A stretch of DNA of 15,318 nt from contig DIEP01000119.1 of assembly GCA_002418685.1 (NCBI GenBank), positions 1,644-16,961 on the forward strand, written 5' to 3'. The stretch is from Ignavibacteria bacterium UBA5771. GTDB taxonomy: Bacteria; Bacteroidota; Ignavibacteria; Kapaibacteriales; UBA2268. Of the stretch, positions 1-6,258 are shown piece by piece. Below the pieces are notes generated by a model. That model was not told the origin of the DNA and ran no database searches. It saw only the letters and a program-made list of their open reading frames with translations. A program made the translations under genes and the position numbers. The stretch's first letter is position 1. The number at the start of each line of letters is the position of its first letter.

Positions 1-39
1 GGGGATAAAGGGGTGTTCATATTCCAACTGTGCAAAAAG
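1..39. repeat. Left copy of a 39-bp exact direct repeat
   Basis: Positions 1-39 are identical to 2139-2177. Similarity continues with mismatches and a one-base gap to about 51 (2190 in the other copy), where both read GGGGAACA, and then stops. The copy begins at the window edge, so it may extend further left. It contains an in-frame stop (TAA at 6-8) relative to the coding remnant that follows, so it is not part of that gene. It may be an interspersed intergenic repeat or the boundary of a cassette; the sequence alone does not decide. Confidence 0.9.
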
Positions 40-299
40 GGCTGGGGAACATTGAAATCACAAGAAATGGAAGATCTGTTAATAAGTTTAACTCAAATTT
101 ACATGCAAAATGCTGGAGAAGATATAATGTCAGACCAAAAGGCAACTCGCCACATCCTGAAATTACTGATCAAAAGTATTGTATTTATGATGAACCACAT
201 AATGATTATCTTTATACGCAAGAGTGGGTAGAATTCCTAATAACAAAGCTATCTGATGATAATGAGTATGAATCTTTTTTTAAAAAGAAAATAAAGTAA
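30..299 (+). pseudogene. 3' remnant of an unidentified gene, cut at the repeat
   Basis: This frame is open from position 9 to the TAA at 297-299. It looks like the C-terminal end of a longer protein: the residues from about 20 on are rich in Trp, Tyr and charged residues (WRRYNVRPKG, KYCIYDEPHNDYLYTQEW) and end in a lysine-rich tail. The only possible starts upstream, such as GTG at 30, lie inside the direct repeat, so the first ten or so codons are repeat sequence and the natural 5' end is missing. From memory, the YCxYDxxHxDYxYTxEW pattern resembles the C-terminus of DUF3644-type proteins; this is unverified and I assign no function. It lies 105 bases upstream of the ImmA/IrrE-like gene on the same strand. 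It could instead be a short expressed gene starting at GTG 30, which I think less likely. Confidence 0.5.
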
Positions 300-392
300 A
301 GAAATGCCAAAAAATATTAGTAAAGGGAAATTCGATGAATGAGCAAAAATAAAGCTTGAACTTTTTACGTTCTATTTTATTCCTAAATTAAT

Positions 393-400
393 TAATTTTG
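393..400 (+). promoter_or_regulatory. Possible Bacteroidota-type -7 box (TAATTTTG)
   Basis: TAATTTTG fits the TAnnTTTG consensus of Bacteroidota housekeeping promoters. It ends 4 bases before the ATG at 405, so transcription would begin at or next to the start codon, giving a leaderless message. No convincing TTG -33 element sits 19-21 bases upstream. In DNA this AT-rich, a chance match is quite possible. The rest of 300-404 shows no gene and no clear ribosome binding site. Confidence 0.2.
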
Positions 401-404
401 TAAA

Positions 405-1529
405 ATGGTAAAGGTGGATTTAAATATTGAACATTTCAAGAGGATTTTAACTCTGTATCCGCACAGAGTTAAAGACCTGAAAGATAAGTTTCACCGATTC
501 AATTCCTGGATGGATGGGAGTGATAAACCTACGTTGATTCAGTTAGGTCAGGTTGCACATCTATTGAACATACCTTTTGGCTACTTTTTTTTAGCTGAAC
601 TCCCCGAACAAATTTTTCCTATACCACATTACCGAAATGAAAGAGCAGAACAGTTTGAACCAAGCGAGGAACTTAAAGATACTGTTAAAACATTACAGAT
701 AAGGCAAGAATGGGTAAAAGACATTTTATTGGATTATGGATGGACGCCTCTGCCTTATGTTGGTAGCGTCAATACTTCTATAGATGTAAAAGAAACTGTT
801 GAAAGCATAAAAAAACATTTGCAGATAGAAAGTTTCAACGCAAAGGATTATTCTAGTTGGGATGATTCTTATTATCATTTCTTAATCGAACAAGTAGAAA
901 AGGCTGGAATTTTTGTTGTTATTAATGGTATTGTCGGTAATAATACTCATCGCAAACTTAATGTAGATGAATTTCGGGGATTCGTGCTGAATGACGAAAT
1001 TGCACCATTTGTCTTTATCAATAATAACGATGCAAAATCTGCTCAAATATTCACTCTGGCACATGAAATAGCTCATGTTTGGTTAGGTAAAAGCGCTTCT
1101 TTCGAGCTACGAAATATGCAAGCTGCCGACAATGCAATTGAAATATATTGTAATCAAGTGGCTGCAGAATTCCTTGTTCCAGAAGATGAACTCAACAAAA
1201 TTTATAAAAAAGAACAAGACTATAATAAAATTGCCAATCATTTTAAAGTAAGTCAGATTGTGATAGCAAGAAGATTATTAGATTTAAATCTCATAACTAA
1301 GGATGAGTTCTTCGATTTTTACAATTCTCAACTAAATAAAGGTAAATCTAAAAATAAAGATTCTGGAGGGGACTACTACAATAATATTCCATATAGATTA
1401 AGCAGACGTTTCGGAGAAATAATTTATAACGCTGCTCTTACAGGAAAAATCTCTTTTAGGGAAGCATTTAAACTAACTGATATGAAGCCCGGCACTTTTG
1501 ATAAATATTTTAAGGAACATCAGAAGTGA
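405..1529 (+). CDS. Xre-like regulator with ImmA/IrrE-family metallopeptidase domain
   Basis: The 374-residue protein has two recognisable parts. Residues about 1-80 form a degenerate Xre-like helix-turn-helix region with the characteristic KPTLIQL...NIPFGYFFL stretch (41-63), then a PIPHYRN segment (72-78). Residues about 160-265 form the ImmA/IrrE (COG2856) zinc peptidase domain: HExxH at H220-H224 (LAHEIAHVW), then EIYCNQVAAEFLVP with E246 as the likely third zinc ligand. The C-terminal 40 residues form a separate helical tail. Family members cleave Xre-type repressors or regulators; in fused forms the same protein is thought to bind DNA and act as antitoxin or regulator. An in-frame TAA at 393-395 makes ATG 405 the first possible ATG. 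Its stop overlaps the start of the next gene by four bases (GTGA), so the two are translationally coupled. The family assignment is secure; the cellular role and cleavage target are inferred. Confidence 0.9.
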   Translation: MVKVDLNIEHFKRILTLYPHRVKDLKDKFHRFNSWMDGSDKPTLIQLGQVAHLLNIPFGYFFLAELPEQIFPIPHYRNERAEQFEPSEELKDTVKTLQIRQEWVKDILLDYGWTPLPYVGSVNTSIDVKETVESIKKHLQIESFNAKDYSSWDDSYYHFLIEQVEKAGIFVVINGIVGNNTHRKLNVDEFRGFVLNDEIAPFVFINNNDAKSAQIFTLAHEIAHVWLGKSASFELRNMQAADNAIEIYCNQVAAEFLVPEDELNKIYKKEQDYNKIANHFKVSQIVIARRLLDLNLITKDEFFDFYNSQLNKGKSKNKDSGGDYYNNIPYRLSRRFGEIIYNAALTGKISFREAFKLTDMKPGTFDKYFKEHQK

Positions 1530-2035
1530 GCATATCAAAGTCATTAAAATATGTGATGGATTCTAATGTCTTGATAAGTGCTTCCCGACTTCATTATCCG
1601 TTTGATTTTGCTATGCCGTTCTGGAATGGATTGTTGCAATATGCTGAACAAGGATTTATCTGTAGTATTGATAAGGTTCAAGATGAATTAGTCCAGGGAA
1701 CTGATGAATTAGCTAAATGGGCTAAAAAGACCTTTTCTCCTTATTTTCTTGAAACTGATACAGCTGAAATATTCGCCAACTATCAAATAATTATCAATTG
1801 GGCTCGGATTCAAACTCAATACAATAACAATGCTAAAAAAGAATTTTATGAACTTGATAATGCCGACCCATGGCTAATATCATTTGCTTACACTCACAAA
1901 TTAACAATCGTAACACATGAGGTATTTGATCCCTATATAAAAAAGAAAATTCCGATTCCAAATGTCTGTCGGGCTTTTGGCATACAATACATTAATCTAT
2001 ACCAAATGTTAAGAGATTTGAAATTCAATTTTTAA
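1526..2035 (+). CDS. DUF4411 family protein, PIN-like putative toxin
   Basis: The 169-residue protein matches the DUF4411 pattern: YVMDSNVLISA at 9-19, YPFDFAMPFW (24-33), DELVQGTDELAKW (53-65), DNADPWLISFA (111-121), VTHE (129-132) and IPNVCRAFGI (144-153). Conserved acidic residues D12, E54 and D114 fit the metal-binding triad of PIN-domain ribonucleases, so RNA cleavage is the likely activity, by family analogy. The start is GTG at 1526, overlapping the upstream stop; an in-frame ATG lies at the codon for M11 but would remove the strand leading to D12, so GTG is preferred. DUF4411 genes are commonly found directly after ImmA/IrrE-Xre genes, as here, and the pair is predicted to act as a toxin-antitoxin module. 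No membrane segment or signal peptide is seen. The substrate is unknown. Confidence 0.85.
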   Translation: MSISKSLKYVMDSNVLISASRLHYPFDFAMPFWNGLLQYAEQGFICSIDKVQDELVQGTDELAKWAKKTFSPYFLETDTAEIFANYQIIINWARIQTQYNNNAKKEFYELDNADPWLISFAYTHKLTIVTHEVFDPYIKKKIPIPNVCRAFGIQYINLYQMLRDLKFNF

Positions 2036-2072
2036 CTATCCTTAAAATTACTCTTCGTGCCATTTGAGTTTT

Positions 2073-2114
2073 AAGACATTTTTGTCTTTCATTAGAAATT
2101 TACATTTTGTAAAT
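2073..2114 (+). terminator. Two small consecutive hairpins after the DUF4411 gene
   Basis: Two perfect short stems follow one another. AAGACA (2073-2078) pairs with TGTCTT (2083-2088) around a four-T loop, and ATTTACA (2098-2104) pairs with TGTAAAT (2108-2114) around a three-T loop. They lie 38 bases past the stop at 2035. Neither has a good downstream T-run, and the stems are AT-rich, so they are weak terminator candidates. They could instead belong to the boundary of the repeat-flanked segment. Confidence 0.3.
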
Positions 2115-2138
2115 GGATGGATAAACTTGTTTCCAGGC

Positions 2139-2177
2139 GGGGATAAAGGGGTGTTCATATTCCAACTGTGCAAAAAG
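2139..2177. repeat. Right copy of the 39-bp exact direct repeat
   Basis: Identical to positions 1-39 and in the same orientation, with start-to-start spacing of 2138 bases. The copy starts GGGGATAAAGGGG and ends GTGCAAAAAG. It leads directly into a cluster of GC-rich palindromes, whereas the left copy diverges before that cluster. The two copies enclose the gene remnant and the ImmA/IrrE-DUF4411 operon. Confidence 0.9.
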
Positions 2178-2256
2178 AAGAGGGGGAACACCCCCTGGCC
2201 CCCTCTTACGAAGCGGGGGAATAGGAGAAAGTTTTACCTCTTATGAAGAGGGGGGA
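2178..2256. repeat. Cluster of GC-rich palindromic repeat units
   Basis: Three related G-runs preceded by AAG occur: AAGAGGGGG at 2178-2186, AAGCGGGGG at 2211-2219 and AAGAGGGGGG at 2246-2255, with complementary CCCCCTCTT at 2199-2207 and CCTCTT at 2237-2242. They allow alternative hairpins: 2178-2186 with 2199-2207 (9/9 pairs), 2199-2207 with 2211-2219 (8/9, loop ACG) and 2237-2242 with 2246-2251 (6/6, loop ATG). The G+C content contrasts sharply with the AT-rich surroundings. This looks like a REP-type intergenic repeat between convergent genes. It might act in mRNA 3'-end formation for batC or the DUF4411 gene, but no T-run follows. Confidence 0.65.
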
Positions 2257-2280
2257 AGGTCGTATAGGGATTTTCCTTTT

Positions 2281-3024
2281 CTACCAATTTTTTTCTAATT
2301 TTCCTCGGTCGGCTTTCAGGGTTTTCATTTTCTTTTGGAGCTTTTGCTCTTCATTATTCAATGCTTGCAAAATTCGCTCTGCTTCTTGCTTGGAAATCTT
2401 TGGCTGTTGATTCTTATTTTGTTCTTGAGATTTATTTTGTTGCTCTTGGGCGCTTTGCTGCTGATTTTCTTGGTTATCCTTTTGATTTTGATTGGACTTA
2501 TTCTGTTGATTTTTGTTAGTCTGATTGTTTTCCTTTTCTTTCTGTTCGCCTTGTTGCTTTTTATCGTTTTTATTTTGCTGATTTTGAGCTTGAATTTGCT
2601 GCTGAAGAAGACGTCGAGCATATTCAAGGTTGTATTTTGCATCAAAATCATCGGGATTATTTATGAGTGCTTTTTTATAAGTTTCAATCGCATCCTCATA
2701 TTTTTTAGATTGCATCATCGTATTGCCAAGATTGTAATAGGCTTTGGATAGATCATTTTTATTAATTTTGTTGCGATTAACTGCATCGAATTGCTTCAGA
2801 GCTTCCTCATAATTTCCCTGCCTATAATAAGCATTGCCCAAATTAAATTTTGCATAATTATTGGTTGGGTCCATCTCAAGAGCTTTGCGATACTCGTCTT
2901 CCGCAGATTTATACCTTTTATTAGAATAATATGAATTGCCTTTTTTAATAAATTCTTTGGAATTATCAGCAAAAAGTGAATTTGCAAATAAAAATAATAT
3001 TCCAATTACCCATAATTTTTTCAT
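2281..3024 (-). CDS. batC: BatC-like TPR protein with Q/N-rich linker
   Basis: A signal peptide (KKLWVIGILFLFANSLFA, likely cleaved before DNS) is followed by about three TPR repeats (KGNSYYSNKRYKSAEDEYRK, NLGNAYYRQGNYEEALKQF, NLGNTMMQSKKYEDAIETYK). Next comes a highly biased Gln/Asn/Lys linker of about 65 residues, and then a C-terminal EAERILQALNNEEQKLQ helix ending in a basic segment and Trp, as in Bat TPR proteins. It should be periplasmic and act with the von Willebrand factor A protein encoded just upstream. The start chosen is ATG 3024, one base after the batB stop, because AAAGGTG lies at the right distance to serve as ribosome binding site; a GTG at 3033 would add three residues and overlap batB by eight bases. 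Bat proteins are linked to aerotolerance and stress fitness in Bacteroides and Leptospira, but their molecular role is unclear. The symbol rests on architecture and neighbour. Confidence 0.8.
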   Translation of the reverse strand: MKKLWVIGILFLFANSLFADNSKEFIKKGNSYYSNKRYKSAEDEYRKALEMDPTNNYAKFNLGNAYYRQGNYEEALKQFDAVNRNKINKNDLSKAYYNLGNTMMQSKKYEDAIETYKKALINNPDDFDAKYNLEYARRLLQQQIQAQNQQNKNDKKQQGEQKEKENNQTNKNQQNKSNQNQKDNQENQQQSAQEQQNKSQEQNKNQQPKISKQEAERILQALNNEEQKLQKKMKTLKADRGKLEKNW

Positions 3025-3025
3025 T

Positions 3026-4054
3026 TTATTCACCTTTAAAAAGTTTTAATTTTGATAAAAATGGATTTCTCTTCTCGCTAATAAACACATCAATAATTAT
3101 TAGAACAAGAGCAGCCCATAAAAAATAATAAAATTTATCATCATAATCTGTATAAACCATTTCATCGAACTGCTTCTTTTGCAACCCTGATAAATCGTTG
3201 AGGATCTGGCTTATATCAGAAAAACGTTGACTACCCATCACAAATTTGCCTTTTCCCGAAGTGGCAATTTCAGTAAGCATTTCAGGAGACATTTTTGAGA
3301 TAACGACCTGACCATCTTTATCTTTCAGAAAATCATTGCTTGCCTTGCTTAGTGGAATTGGGGCACCGCTTGGGCTTCCCATTCCAATAGTATAAATTTT
3401 TATTCCATTTTCAGCAGCAACTTTTGCAGCACCGACTGCATCATCCTCATGATTTTCGCCATCCGAAATTATTATAATTGCTTTTTTTACAGTTTTATCT
3501 TCTGAAAAGGAAACACGAGCAAGGTCGATAGATTTGCCAAGTGCAGTTCCCTGCAAACCAATCATATCAGGTCCAATAATTGGAAGAAGCAACCGCACTG
3601 CCGAATAATCAGTCGTCAATGGCACTTGGAGGAACGAATTACCTGCAAATACGATTAATCCCACTTTGTCTTGCTGCAAATTGTCAAGCATCCTAACTAT
3701 TATTTGTTTTGCACGTTCCAATCTATTCGGTTGAATATCCTCGGCGAGCATTGAATTTGACACGTCCAGCACGAACATTATTTCTATTCCTGAACGTTTT
3801 ACTTTCTCTAATTTCGAGCCAATCTGAGGTCCTGCAAGTGCAATTATAAGCGAACTCATTATCAAAATAGATAAAATCAATTTAATAAAGGGTTTATATT
3901 TGGAATCATCCTTAATCAGAACGTCCAACAATTGATTATCAGCAAAAGATTGCAATTTCTTTTTGCGATTGAGCCGCCACATCCAAAAAAGAATTATTAC
4001 AAAAGGTATTGCAAGAAATAACCACAAATATTCAGGATTAGCAAATCTAAACAT
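3026..4054 (-). CDS. batB: BatB-like von Willebrand factor A membrane protein
   Basis: The 342-residue protein has the BatA/BatB layout. It opens FANPEYLWLFLAIPF with a membrane segment at about 9-26, has a second membrane segment at about 57-75 ending in AGPQIG, then a vWA domain (about 90-280) and a final C-terminal membrane segment at about 310-327. The MIDAS metal site is complete: D97-x-S99-x-S101 (DVSNS), T170 (GTALG) and D198 (SDGEN). The vWA domain should face the periplasm and mediate metal-dependent protein contacts. The gene ends one base before the batC start, so the two are coupled. BatA and BatB are paralogues; I chose BatB because batC follows directly, and BatA would be the alternative. 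No second vWA gene, MoxR ATPase or DUF58 gene lies upstream, where they would be expected. Confidence 0.85.
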   Translation of the reverse strand: MFRFANPEYLWLFLAIPFVIILFWMWRLNRKKKLQSFADNQLLDVLIKDDSKYKPFIKLILSILIMSSLIIALAGPQIGSKLEKVKRSGIEIMFVLDVSNSMLAEDIQPNRLERAKQIIVRMLDNLQQDKVGLIVFAGNSFLQVPLTTDYSAVRLLLPIIGPDMIGLQGTALGKSIDLARVSFSEDKTVKKAIIIISDGENHEDDAVGAAKVAAENGIKIYTIGMGSPSGAPIPLSKASNDFLKDKDGQVVISKMSPEMLTEIATSGKGKFVMGSQRFSDISQILNDLSGLQKKQFDEMVYTDYDDKFYYFLWAALVLIIIDVFISEKRNPFLSKLKLFKGE

Positions 4055-4110
4055 TATTCGAGCATTTTGAAAAACAGACGAAATAAAAATAATTGAAGTT
4101 TGTTATTTTG

Positions 4111-4308
4111 TTATAATGTCTTTCGAATTCTATAATAAAGTATTGCCATTGCTATTAGCGTGAATATAATAACGCCCAGCCCGAGATAGAGGAAGATGCT
4201 CTGCTTTGACAAATAAAATGCAAGGATAAAAAATCCTCCACCAATTACATTAGCAAATACAATAATTAAAAGGGAATTAATAAATTTTTTCTGTGTTTGT
4301 TTGTCCAT
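4111..4308 (-). CDS. Small two-helix membrane protein of unknown function
   Basis: The 65-residue protein has two hydrophobic segments, roughly residues 11-32 and 37-58, separated by SKQS. It has a charged start (MDKQTQKKF) and a basic end (YYRIRKTL), so it is probably an inner-membrane hairpin with both ends in the cytoplasm. Its ATG shares one base with the stop of the glycoside hydrolase gene (TAATG), a classic sign of translational coupling and the best evidence that this short gene is real. A 56-base gap separates it from batB. I do not recognise the family and assign no function. Confidence 0.7.
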   Translation of the reverse strand: MDKQTQKKFINSLLIIVFANVIGGGFFILAFYLSKQSIFLYLGLGVIIFTLIAMAILYYRIRKTL

Positions 4309-6095
4309 TAATATTCCAATTCTTTCCAGCCATCAATTTGCAATTCAGGGAATATATCATCTCTTTCTTCGATTTCGCTGATATAAAGCCATTCATCATT
4401 TGTTAGATTATGTTCATTTGCAAATTTCAACGCAAGATCGCACAAGCGATTGAAATCCGAATGATGAAAGAAAAAGCGTTGCTCTGCATAATCCTTTGAA
4501 GCATTTGTGTAAATTAAAAATTGCCAATCTGATGACTGTGTGAGCATTAATTCGCGAAGTGCTTGCAAGCAAAGCCGCTTAATTATATTTATTTCTTCAT
4601 TACTTGGATTGGATAGAGTTTGCTTGCTAATATCCTCTTTTTTCTCATTATTGGAAGATAGCAAAAATGGGAATTGTTCAAGCATGGTATTGAATCGCAG
4701 CTCATCATTATAAATCATTTCCCAAGTCCATTTATTCTGCTCATTTATCCAAACGGTATGGTCACTATTTACGCCCCATGATCCTTCGGGAATTGTAACC
4801 ACTTCTTGCGGTTTAGTTATTTCAAGTTGTTCGGAAGCCTTCACAATTTTCACCCAAGGAGAATTATGCAATCCTCTGATGACTGCACGGATAAATTCAG
4901 GACCTTCGAACCACCAATGCCCAAACAGTTCTGTATCGAATGGAGTAGTCAGCGTTGCAAATTTGCCCGTCAAATTATGATAATAATTTATGGAATTTTC
5001 AAGATTATGAATAAAATGATTAGATTGTAAATCTATCTTTTTCTGTGTCCAGTCGGGATGATAGAGAGCCTTATACATCATATCGGCTTTATTATCAGTC
5101 ACGCGCCAATATCTCAACCAAGAATTTAAATGTCGCTTATGAAAATCCAAATAATCAGGTTCGCCGGGATAACCAATTTCGCCACTCCACACAAGCATTG
5201 ATAAATCGTGATGACGAGCGAATTCAGCAGCATAACCATACTCAACTTTATCGCTCGAAGCCACAAGATACGTTCGCATTGGCGATTTGTCAAAATTCCA
5301 AGGAACAGGTTGGAAATATGGCGAATTGATTGAATTGAAGAATTTTCTTTCAACGTCAAATGCTCCAATTGGAACAGAATTTTGAATCAATTTTTCATCA
5401 ATCACAAAATAATCAAGATTATGCTTGTATAAAAATTGTTCAATTCCAGGACGATAATGCTTTTCATTGAAGGGTTTGACGGGAATTTGCGATTGCCACT
5501 CATATCCGGGGCGATAAGCACACTCGGGAAGCCAAATCCCACGCGGTTCTCTGCCAAAATATTTTTTATAATTGTCGATTGCAGCAGCAATTTGAAGATT
5601 TATGCTTTTATCGGAACCAAGCAAAGGGAAATAAGCGTGAGTTGCTCCGCAAGTCATAATTTCAATTGCATTTTTATCTTGCAATTCGCGGAGAGCATTG
5701 ATAATTGAGCTATTGTATTTTTCGAGAAAATCATTTTTGCGTTCAGTGTAGAAATTTTCCCAATATTCAGTAAGCCATATATGATGAGGGTCATAACCCC
5801 AATGCAGAAAGTCCAGATGGTCTTTGCGTGCAGCATCAATTCTTGCATCGCAATAATTAACAAATATTTGCTTAAAATCGGGATTTTCCATCTGTTCGCA
5901 TAATACGGGGGAAATATCGAGCGTCACATTAGGCGAAATCCCCTCATTGAGCAAATCGTTGAAAACATTTAGCAATGGAATATAGCACTCTGCTACTGCT
6001 TCATTAAGCCAATCTACTCCCGCGGGATATATTCCGTGATGCAAAACCCACGGCAAATGTGTATGGAGAATTAAGACATAATTTCCGTTTTGCAA
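4308..6095 (-). CDS. GH57 glycoside hydrolase / DUF1957, branching-enzyme-like
   Basis: This 595-residue cytoplasmic protein carries the GH57 signatures in order: HTHLPW at 11-16, CGATHAYFP at 149-157, GIWLPECAY at 186-194 with E191 as predicted nucleophile, SGEIGYPGE at 304-312, and TPFDTELFGHWW at 384-395 with D387 as predicted acid/base. A helical DUF1957-type C-terminal region follows, including PEGSWG (436-441). GH57 proteins of this layout act on alpha-1,4/1,6-glucans; many are glycogen branching enzymes (EC 2.4.1.18) and some are amylases, so the exact reaction is uncertain. The catalytic pair argues for an active enzyme. No ATG fits the start: the frame is bounded by a stop at 6120-6122, and TTG at 6095 places HTHLP at the usual distance from the N-terminus. 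The gene probably heads an operon with the small membrane protein, batB and batC. No other glycogen gene lies in the window. Confidence 0.88.
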   Translation of the reverse strand: MQNGNYVLILHTHLPWVLHHGIYPAGVDWLNEAVAECYIPLLNVFNDLLNEGISPNVTLDISPVLCEQMENPDFKQIFVNYCDARIDAARKDHLDFLHWGYDPHHIWLTEYWENFYTERKNDFLEKYNSSIINALRELQDKNAIEIMTCGATHAYFPLLGSDKSINLQIAAAIDNYKKYFGREPRGIWLPECAYRPGYEWQSQIPVKPFNEKHYRPGIEQFLYKHNLDYFVIDEKLIQNSVPIGAFDVERKFFNSINSPYFQPVPWNFDKSPMRTYLVASSDKVEYGYAAEFARHHDLSMLVWSGEIGYPGEPDYLDFHKRHLNSWLRYWRVTDNKADMMYKALYHPDWTQKKIDLQSNHFIHNLENSINYYHNLTGKFATLTTPFDTELFGHWWFEGPEFIRAVIRGLHNSPWVKIVKASEQLEITKPQEVVTIPEGSWGVNSDHTVWINEQNKWTWEMIYNDELRFNTMLEQFPFLLSSNNEKKEDISKQTLSNPSNEEINIIKRLCLQALRELMLTQSSDWQFLIYTNASKDYAEQRFFFHHSDFNRLCDLALKFANEHNLTNDEWLYISEIEERDDIFPELQIDGWKELEY

Positions 6096-6258
6096 TTGAA
6101 TCTCACTTTTTTTGTTAAATTAAGGAAAATTTTGCAAAAAAAAGGGATATTCGCGAAATTTATTTTTAAAAGAGCGGTTTGATAATATCATTTTTTCTTT
6201 GTTAAGAGATTTCTTCATTAGAATACGAGTTCGCAATGGCATATTTTATTTACATAAA
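6096..6258 (-). other. Intergenic region upstream of the GH57 gene
   Basis: These 163 bases separate the hydF stop from the GH57 start on the same strand, far more than the other gaps in this run, so a promoter for the GH57-batC operon probably lies here. I could not find a convincing TAnnTTTG box on the minus strand. No open frame, strong hairpin or repeat was seen. Confidence 0.35.

Noticed and set aside
13..231. 72-codon frame from GTG 13 overlapping the gene remnant
   Set aside because: It starts within the direct repeat and runs out of frame with the better-composed C-terminal remnant; it shows no recognisable pattern.
2064..2246. 60-codon frame across the right repeat and palindromes
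   Set aside because: Its middle is simply the translated 39-bp repeat and its end is palindrome sequence; it has no sign of coding selection.
2178..2256. CRISPR array
   Set aside because: The units are irregular palindromes without uniform spacers, and no cas gene is present.
2335..2751. 138-codon Leu/Ile/Phe-rich frame opposite batC
   Set aside because: It is the antisense of the Gln/Asn/Lys-rich linker of batC; the apparent membrane protein is an artefact of that bias.
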